The notes beneath the pieces are model-generated. The model did not search any database. It worked only from the letters and a program-made list of their open reading frames with translations, and was not told the DNA's origin. A stretch of DNA of 64,000 nucleotides from Methanobrevibacter wolinii SH (GTDB lineage Archaea > Methanobacteriota > Methanobacteria > Methanobacteriales > Methanobacteriaceae), in NCBI RefSeq assembly GCF_000621965.1, contig NZ_KK211377.1, positions 120,296-184,295 of the forward strand, written 5' to 3'. Below are positions 58,268 through 64,000 of the stretch, piece after piece. The position numbers were made by a program, and so were the translations under genes. The first letter of the stretch is position 1. Each line of letters begins with the position of its first letter.

Positions 58268-59176
58268 TTGTTATATGGAATTATTGATATTGGTTCAAAC
58301 ACTGTTCGTATGAATGTGTATTCTTATGATAAAAAACATTTTTCAAAAATTTTCTCAGAAAAAGAAACTTTAGGTTTAATTGCATATGTTAAAGATAATA
58401 AACTTCCAAAAAAAGCTATTAAAAAATTAATCAATGTTTTAAAAAATATGCAAAAAGATTTAAAAGTTTTACATATTCATGATTTTACTGCATTTACAAC
58501 TGCATCTATTCGTAATGTAGATAACTCTGATGAAGTAGTTCAATGTGTTAAAGATGTTATTGGAATGAATGTTAGTATTTTACCTTCTGAAGATGAAGCT
58601 AAACTTAGTTTTATTGGAGCTAAAAAAAATTGTAGTAAAAAAGATGGAGTAGTTATTGATTCTGGTGGTGGATCTACTGAAATTGTAATATATGAAAATA
58701 ATAAAGTTATAGAATCTTATAGTATGCCTATAGGTTCATTAAATTTATTTAATGAATATGTTTCACATATTCTTCCTAATGCTAAAGAAAAGAAATTAAT
58801 TGAATTAAGGGTTTTTAAAGAAATTGAAAAACTTAATATTAAATATGATAAAAAAATTCCATTTATGTGTGGTGTAGGTGGTACTATACGTGCAGTAAAT
58901 AATATGTTATCTGAACTTGGATTACTTAAAAAGAAAGATTGTATTCCTGTTGAAATGCTTACTGAATTAGATGGAAAATTATCTAATGGTGATAGATCAA
59001 GTTATGATATTATTTTACATGTAAAACCTAGTAGAATCCATACAGTTGTACCTGGTTTATTAATTTTTAAAGTATTAACTAAATATTTTGGATGTAATGA
59101 AATTCAGGTAAGTAAATTTGGTGTAAGGGAAGGATTCTTTATAGAAAATGTTTATAAAAAATATATTAATGATTAA
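58268..59176 (+). CDS. ppx: Exopolyphosphatase / Ppx-GppA family
   Basis: A 302-aa ASKHA-fold phosphatase, shorter than bacterial Ppx because it lacks the C-terminal HD domain. It has YGIIDIGSNTVRMNVYS at the start, VVIDSGGGSTEIVIYENN in the middle and FMCGVGGTIRAVNNM, the three nucleotide/phosphate loops. It removes terminal phosphates from polyphosphate or pppGpp. A GTG at 58259 is in frame but lies in the ribosome site AGGTG; the TTG at 58268 is the more likely start. A polyphosphate kinase gene follows, so polyphosphate is the probable substrate. Confidence 0.88.
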   Translation: MLYGIIDIGSNTVRMNVYSYDKKHFSKIFSEKETLGLIAYVKDNKLPKKAIKKLINVLKNMQKDLKVLHIHDFTAFTTASIRNVDNSDEVVQCVKDVIGMNVSILPSEDEAKLSFIGAKKNCSKKDGVVIDSGGGSTEIVIYENNKVIESYSMPIGSLNLFNEYVSHILPNAKEKKLIELRVFKEIEKLNIKYDKKIPFMCGVGGTIRAVNNMLSELGLLKKKDCIPVEMLTELDGKLSNGDRSSYDIILHVKPSRIHTVVPGLLIFKVLTKYFGCNEIQVSKFGVREGFFIENVYKKYIND

Positions 59177-59697
59177 TTAAATTACATATTTAAATGATAT
59201 TATATTAAATTAATTAAAGTTTAAGTTAATTCTTAATTTAAATATTGAAAAGATATTTTATTTTAGGTTTTAATTTTTTAAATTCTTTATTTACTGAAAA
59301 TATATCTTAAATTTAAAGATTTCAAATTTTAATTTAATAATTATTTTAATTTTTTTAAATTTAATATTTTCAGTTAAAACTTTGGTTTAATTAATAATTT
59401 GTCTAAATTTTATATATAAGTAAGCACAGAACTTGGAAATTCTTTTAAAGGTTTAATTAATTATTTATCTAAATTTTATTCTTTTATAATTATTTTTAAA
59501 ACTATTGTATCTTTTTATTAAACAATTTTTAAAATATTGTTTATATTCAATATTAAATTCACTTGTTTAATTTAAAATTTATAAATATATAAAATATAAT
59601 TATAATATCTATGTATTGTGATTTATTATCTTAAGTCATGAGTTATTATTTTAAGTATATTAATTTAAAATTCATTATAATGGGGAATTGATATTTC
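59177..59697. other. 521-bp spacer between ppx and ppk
   Basis: AT-rich noncoding DNA with an inverted-repeat element at 59293-59374 and a direct pair: TTAATTAATAATTTGTCTAAA at about 59387 resembles TTAATTAATTATTTATCTAAA near 59454. AAGCACAGAACTTGGAAATT at 59423 is the only GC-bearing patch. TATAAATATATAAAATATAA (59580-59599) is a probable ppk promoter. Confidence 0.45.
59293..59374. repeat. Inverted-repeat element, possible divergent member of the ~90-bp family
   Basis: 82 bp bounded by perfect arms ACTGAAAATAT and ATATTTTCAGT. The inside has CTTAAATTTAAAGATTTCAA, recalling the left core of the dispersed elements, but the right core is not conserved. It could form a long weak hairpin in the ppx 3' region. 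Confidence 0.55.
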
Positions 59698-61887
59698 ATG
59701 TCAAAAAAATCTAAAAAATCTAAAAAAGATAAAAAAAGTAAAAAGAAAAGGAATTATAGTTTTACACAAAATAGAGAGTTATCTTGGCTTAAATTTAATG
59801 AAAGAGTATTAGAAGAAGCTGAAGATAATACTGTTCCTCTTCTTGAAAGATTAAACTTCATATCCATTTTTACAAGTAATCTTGATGAATTTTACATGAT
59901 TCGTTGTGGTTCTCTTTATGATTTAACTCTTGTTAAAAAGAATGATATTGATAATAAAACAGGTATGACTCCACAAGAGCAATTAAATCACATATTTAAA
60001 GAAACTAGACGTTTATATGGAAGAAGAGATGAAATATTTAAAAAAATATCTAAAAAATTATTAAATAAACATAATATAAAACAGTTAGAATTTGCTGATT
60101 TACATGAGAAAGAAGCAGAATTTTACAATAAATATTTTTTTGATCATGTTTTCCCTGTATTAGCTCCACAAATTATTGATCCACAACATCCTTTTCCTCA
60201 TTTAATTAATAATGCATTGAATATTATTATTTCAATGACTAATTTAGATGATAATAAACAAGAATTTGGTATTATTCAAATTCCAGATAGTTTACCTAAA
60301 GTAGTATTTTCACCTGAATCTTCTTTAAGGTATATGTTAATTGAAGATTTAATATATGAATATGTTAATGATATATTCACTAATTATTCAATTGATTTTA
60401 AAACAGTTGTATGTTTAACACGTAATGCAGATATTAACTTATCTAAATCTAAAATTGATGAAGATGAAGATTATAGGGGATATATGAAAAAGATTCTTAA
60501 AAAAAGAAACCGTCTTGCACCTATAAGACTTGAATTTTATAAGTACTTTGATGATGATATGGTTAAATTTTTAATTAAAAAATTTGATTTATCTAAAAAA
60601 CAAGTATTCTTAACTGAAACACCTATTAATATGGATTATGTTTCTGATGTTTATGATAAATTAAAGCATGTAGAACCTAAAATATTTGAGAAAATTTCTT
60701 ATAAACCATTTAAATCTAAATTTAATCCAATTTTTAAAAATAATAGAATAATGGATTTAGCTCAAGAAAAAGATGTTTTACTTTTTTATCCATATCAATC
60801 ATTTGAGATTTTTGTTAAATTTTTACATGAAGCAGCAATTGATGAAAATGTTTTATCTATACAAATGACAATTTATCGTTTAGCTAATAATTCTGAAGTT
60901 GTTAAAAATCTTCTTCTTGCTATTGAAAATGGTAAAACTGTCACTGTTTTAATGGAATTAAAAGCACGTTTCGATGAAAGTCATAATATTTATTATGCAG
61001 AACTTCTTGAAAATGCAGGTGCTAAAGTTATTTATGGTTATGATAAATATAAAGTACATTCAAAAATATGTCTTGTAGTTAGACAAGGACCAAACAATGA
61101 ATTACAATATTTCACTCAATTAGGTACTGGTAATTATAATGAAAAAACCTGTAAAATTTATACTGATTACTGTTTAATTACTAGTAATGAAGAAATAGGT
61201 AAAGATGCTACATTGTTCTTTAAAAATTTAGCAATATCTAATTTAAATGGTAAATATAAACATTTCTTAGTAGCACCAACTTCTCTTAAACAAAATCTTA
61301 TTAAAAAAATTGATAGAGCTATTACAAATGTTAAAAGTGGAATTCCAACTAGTATTATTATGAAGATGAATTCATTTACTGATAGACAGATGATTGATAA
61401 ATTACAACAAGCTTCTGCAGAAGGAGTTAAAATTAAATTAATTATTCGTGGTATTTGTTGTTTAGTTCCAGGAATTCCTGGAGTAACTGATAATATTGAG
61501 GTTATAAGTGTTGTTGGAAGATTCTTAGAACATTCTAGAATATACTGTTTTATCACTCCATCTAATACTGAGATATATTTATCTAGTGCTGATTTAATGA
61601 CTAGAAACATGAATAAAAGGGTAGAAATTGCATTCCCTATTTATAGTGATGAATTGAAAAAAAGAATTCTTCGTGATTTAAATATTTATCTTACCGATAA
61701 TGTTAAAGCAAGGTTTATTGATTCAAATGGTAATTATGCTAAAGTTATGAGGGGAGTAGACCTTCTTTCAGCACAAGATTATTTCATGGCTCATGGAGAT
61801 GATGATGTTAATTTTGAAAATGTTAATGATTCAATTGTGGATAAATTTAAAATGGTTTTTTATAAATTTATTCATAATGAACAATAA
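59698..61887 (+). CDS. ppk1: Polyphosphate kinase Ppk1
   Basis: A 729-aa kinase making polyphosphate from ATP. After a Lys/Ser-rich N-terminus it shows NRELSWLKFNERVLEEAED and the IFTSNLDEFYMIR segment of the N domain. The phospho-acceptor histidine is H454 in KVHSKICLVV, and the second conserved histidine is H612 in EHSRIYCFI, followed by YLSSADLMTRNMNKRVE. Length is that of bacterial Ppk1. The gene is uncommon enough in archaea to suggest old transfer, but codon use matches its neighbours. GGGGA lies 11 bp before the ATG. Pairs with ppx, and with the pst genes nearby. Confidence 0.95.
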   Translation: MSKKSKKSKKDKKSKKKRNYSFTQNRELSWLKFNERVLEEAEDNTVPLLERLNFISIFTSNLDEFYMIRCGSLYDLTLVKKNDIDNKTGMTPQEQLNHIFKETRRLYGRRDEIFKKISKKLLNKHNIKQLEFADLHEKEAEFYNKYFFDHVFPVLAPQIIDPQHPFPHLINNALNIIISMTNLDDNKQEFGIIQIPDSLPKVVFSPESSLRYMLIEDLIYEYVNDIFTNYSIDFKTVVCLTRNADINLSKSKIDEDEDYRGYMKKILKKRNRLAPIRLEFYKYFDDDMVKFLIKKFDLSKKQVFLTETPINMDYVSDVYDKLKHVEPKIFEKISYKPFKSKFNPIFKNNRIMDLAQEKDVLLFYPYQSFEIFVKFLHEAAIDENVLSIQMTIYRLANNSEVVKNLLLAIENGKTVTVLMELKARFDESHNIYYAELLENAGAKVIYGYDKYKVHSKICLVVRQGPNNELQYFTQLGTGNYNEKTCKIYTDYCLITSNEEIGKDATLFFKNLAISNLNGKYKHFLVAPTSLKQNLIKKIDRAITNVKSGIPTSIIMKMNSFTDRQMIDKLQQASAEGVKIKLIIRGICCLVPGIPGVTDNIEVISVVGRFLEHSRIYCFITPSNTEIYLSSADLMTRNMNKRVEIAFPIYSDELKKRILRDLNIYLTDNVKARFIDSNGNYAKVMRGVDLLSAQDYFMAHGDDDVNFENVNDSIVDKFKMVFYKFIHNEQ

Positions 61888-61911
61888 TTTAACATTTTTT
61901 TAATTTTTTTT

Positions 61912-62002
61912 TTAAAATTCTATTTTTTATAAAGAATTAAACAATCTTTAATACTTGAAATTAAATTTTAAAAAGTTCATTTTAAATATTAGTGAATTTT
62001 AA
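61912..62002 (-). repeat. Dispersed ~90-bp inverted-repeat element, copy 6 (reverse orientation)
   Basis: 91 bp with perfect 9-bp arms TTAAAATTC (61912) and GAATTTTAA (61994-62002). On the minus strand the core reads TTTAAAATTTAATTTCAAGT / ATTAAA / TGTTTAATTC / TTTATAAAAAATAGAATTTT, matching the other copies. It lies just after ppk1. Confidence 0.65.
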
Positions 62003-62107
62003 TAAAACTTATTTTTTTTAGCTATTTTTATAGGTTAAACTTATTTTAAAAAAAGTTAATAATTAGTAAAATAAATATGTATTATATTAATTATTAAGGG
62101 GATTTTT

Positions 62108-63736
62108 ATGAAAATACTTATTGTTACTGGAAATCTTGCATATCCTGCAATTATTGATATTGTAAAAAATTCAAAAGAAGATGTTATTGTTCATAAAGCA
62201 AATACTCAAGTAGCTGCTTTTTTAACTCCTAATAAAATCATAAAAGAAGTTAAAGATAATTATGAAAATGAGTTATCTACAATTGACATGATTTTGGTTC
62301 CAGGTTTAATAAGAAAAACAACTAATGAAATTAATGAAAAGCTAGGTATCCCTACATTTAAAGGACCAACTGATTGTGCTGATTTAGGTATGGTTATTGA
62401 TTTAATAAATGATTTAGATTTAGCTACAGATAAAGCAGCAGATAAATTAATTGAAGAAGAAAAAAGAAAAAGGGCATTTCAATTTATTGAAGATTTTGAA
62501 AATGATACTGATAAAAGAGAAGAACTTCTTAAAAAACCAAATAATATATTAGTTAGAAATTTACCTGTTGGTGAAGATTTCCCAATTAGAGTATTGTCTG
62601 AAATTGCAAATGCACCTTCTCTTTCTAAAGAACGTTTAATTAAAAAATGTAAACATTTTGTTGAAAGTGGTTCTGATATGATTGATATTGGAATGGCTGC
62701 AGGTGAAGACAATTCTGATATGATTCCAGATTTAATTAAAACTTTAAGGCCTATTGTTGGAGATAGACCATTAAGTATTGATACATTGAATCCTAAAGAG
62801 ATTAAAGTTGCTCTTGAAAATGGTATTGATCTTGTGTTAAGTTTAGATTTAGGACATGCAGAAGAACTTGTACCTTTACTAGATAAATATGATGTTCCAG
62901 CAGTACTTCTTCCAACAAATTTTGCTGTAAATAAAGTTCCTCATACTATAAATGAACGTTTAGAATATATTGATGAACTTATTGGATATTGTGATAAATA
63001 TTCTTCAGGTAAACAAATAGATTTTATTGCAGATTTAATTCTTGATCCAGTAAATAGTTCTAGTATTGTTGATTCTATTATTGCATGCAAAGAGTTTAAA
63101 GAAAAAAATCCTTATCCTTTATTCTTTGGTGTAGGTAATGTAACTGAACTTATGGATACTGACTCTGTAGGTGCTAATACATTACTTGCAGGTATTGCTA
63201 TGGAAATTGGAGCATCTGTTTTATTTACTCCTGAAGAAAGTGGAAAAACTGAAGGTAGTGTATATGAACTTGCTATTGCAAGTAAAATGATGTTTTTAGC
63301 TAAGCATAGATCTTCAATACCTAAAGATTTAGGTATAAATCTTTTAAGATTTAAAGATAAAAAACAAAGAAATGATATTCTTGGAGAAGAAATGATTGAA
63401 GATAGTTCTAATTTGGAAGTTATTAAAGCAAAAGAGTCTAAAAGATTTGTACGTGATCGTGCAGGTAGTTTTAAAATAAGGGTAGATTATGCAGATAAGT
63501 TTGAAGATAGAAAAATTGTAGTAACTCATTTTAAGAAAACTGTCCCAGATATTGTTGTTGAAGGTAAATATCCAAAAGAGATATATGATGAACTTGTAAG
63601 GCAAGGACTTATTTCTATGATGGATCATGCAGCTTATATGGGTAGTGAACTTCAAAAAGCTAGAATTGCAATGATTACTGGAAAAGAATATGTTCAAGAC
63701 TTTGCATTGTTTAATAAACCTTTAAATTTAAATTAA
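62108..63736 (+). CDS. Dihydropteroate synthase-like protein (archaeal, three-domain)
   Basis: A 542-aa protein. Residues 1 to about 130 form an uncharacterised N-terminal domain ([27 protein letters not shown]). The middle (about 150-390) is a DHPS-like TIM barrel with [33 protein letters not shown] and [12 protein letters not shown]. The last 110 residues form a third domain with [16 protein letters not shown], akin to DUF4346. Methanogens make methanopterin through a pterin-linked pathway, and this family has been considered for that; the reaction is not proven. TAAGGGGATT precedes the ATG. Confidence 0.85.
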   Translation: MKILIVTGNLAYPAIIDIVKNSKEDVIVHKANTQVAAFLTPNKIIKEVKDNYENELSTIDMILVPGLIRKTTNEINEKLGIPTFKGPTDCADLGMVIDLINDLDLATDKAADKLIEEEKRKRAFQFIEDFENDTDKREELLKKPNNILVRNLPVGEDFPIRVLSEIANAPSLSKERLIKKCKHFVESGSDMIDIGMAAGEDNSDMIPDLIKTLRPIVGDRPLSIDTLNPKEIKVALENGIDLVLSLDLGHAEELVPLLDKYDVPAVLLPTNFAVNKVPHTINERLEYIDELIGYCDKYSSGKQIDFIADLILDPVNSSSIVDSIIACKEFKEKNPYPLFFGVGNVTELMDTDSVGANTLLAGIAMEIGASVLFTPEESGKTEGSVYELAIASKMMFLAKHRSSIPKDLGINLLRFKDKKQRNDILGEEMIEDSSNLEVIKAKESKRFVRDRAGSFKIRVDYADKFEDRKIVVTHFKKTVPDIVVEGKYPKEIYDELVRQGLISMMDHAAYMGSELQKARIAMITGKEYVQDFALFNKPLNLN

Positions 63737-64000
63737 ATTTATTTTTAAATTCTTCTTATTTTTTATTATCTTTTTAATATATTCTATTTTTAAGTTCTAT
63801 TATATTTTTAATAATTTACTAATATATTTAGGGGCCTGAATTTTTGACTTGTTTTTGAGCCCTCATTTTTCTTATTTTTATATTTTTAATTATTGTATAT
63901 TCTTGTTTTGTAATAATACAATTGTAAAATTAGTAATTTAATAAAAAAAGGTCGTTTAAACCAATAAATTTAAATAATAAGTGCAACAAATATATATTTG
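63737..64000. other. Terminal spacer
   Basis: 264 bp to the window end without a gene. GGGGC and GCCCT at about 63832 and 63860, separated by 22 nt and followed by CATTTTTC, could form a weak hairpin. AAATATATATTTG at the very end looks like a promoter of the next gene outside the window. Confidence 0.35.

Noticed and set aside
59671..59687. TTCATTATAATGGGGAA before ppk1 as a phosphate operator
   Set aside because: Outer arms resemble the motif, but the spacing is 17 instead of 15 and part of it is the ribosome site GGGGA.
63832..63866. Terminator hairpin at the window end
   Set aside because: Only five base pairs including a G-T pair with a loop over 20 nt; too weak to call.

Overview
The window is a very AT-rich stretch of a methanogenic archaeon, almost certainly order Methanobacteriales and most likely Methanobrevibacter or a close relative. 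The evidence is a set of methanogen-only or archaeal genes in one place: methyl-CoM reductase component A2 (atwA), a methanogenesis marker 9 protein, the F420 genes cofE and cofD, GTP cyclohydrolase III, archaeal IMP cyclohydrolase PurO, a methanofuran kinase-like gene, HMf-type histone, topoisomerase VI, class II GAPDH, aIF1A, ABCE1 and Pth2. MreB-like and giant adhesin-like genes also fit the pseudomurein-walled Methanobacteriales. moeA argues weakly against Methanosphaera stadtmanae, reported to lack molybdopterin synthesis. Genes are separated by T-rich spacers of extremely low GC.

Layout. 1-3.6 kb: end of an unknown gene, mreB-like, rnhB, and an ExbB/ExbD pair. 3.9-8.1 kb: purO, cofE, cofD, GTP cyclohydrolase III and a TIM-barrel gene (purine and F420/deazaflavin metabolism). 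8.6-13.1 kb: atwA, marker 9, precorrin-2 dehydrogenase-like, hemA (Mcr activation and tetrapyrrole/F430 supply). 13.7-21.5 kb: one giant secreted adhesin-like protein. 21.7-31.7 kb, mostly minus strand: AAA ATPase, histone, endonuclease IV-like TIM barrel, GAPDH, top6B-top6A, and the aIF1A-RIO1-KH ribosome biogenesis group. 32-34.9 kb: moeA, GyrI-like protein, CPBP protease. 35.2-39.9 kb: ABCE1 (minus), then pth2, mfnE-like, Zn-ribbon, EF-1beta, Fe-S protein. 40.3-44.1 kb (minus): aminotransferase, envelope polysaccharide polymerase-like protein, anchored protein, small ferredoxin. 44.4-44.6 kb: tRNA-Leu and tRNA-Thr. 46.4-52.3 kb: phosphate regulon (HTH-PhoU, pstS, pstC, pstA, pstB, phoU). 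52.6-57.7 kb (minus): fumarase alpha and porCDABEF. 58.3-61.9 kb: exopolyphosphatase and polyphosphate kinase. 62.1-63.7 kb: dihydropteroate-synthase-like protein.

Functional links. Phosphate uptake (pst) and polyphosphate storage (ppk, ppx) lie within 15 kb. A candidate phosphate-regulon operator, a 15-bp dyad of form TTCNYATTATRNGAA, occurs once before the HTH-PhoU gene and twice before pstS. The por operon and fumarase alpha form a pyruvate/partial TCA module.

The most notable non-standard signals are: two genes (TIM barrel at 7415, MfnE-like at 37734) whose conserved N-termini are reachable only through an ATT start codon; a family of at least six dispersed, roughly 85-94 bp intergenic elements with terminal inverted repeats; several two- to three-copy intergenic tandem duplications with periods of 43-60 bp; a perfect 26-bp palindrome after the histone gene; and an alternating two-module architecture in the adhesin. 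Two short genes (59-aa ferredoxin, 53-aa Zn-ribbon) are easily missed. In this genome the Shine-Dalgarno core often contains GTG, so several genes have a false upstream GTG start; corrected starts are given.
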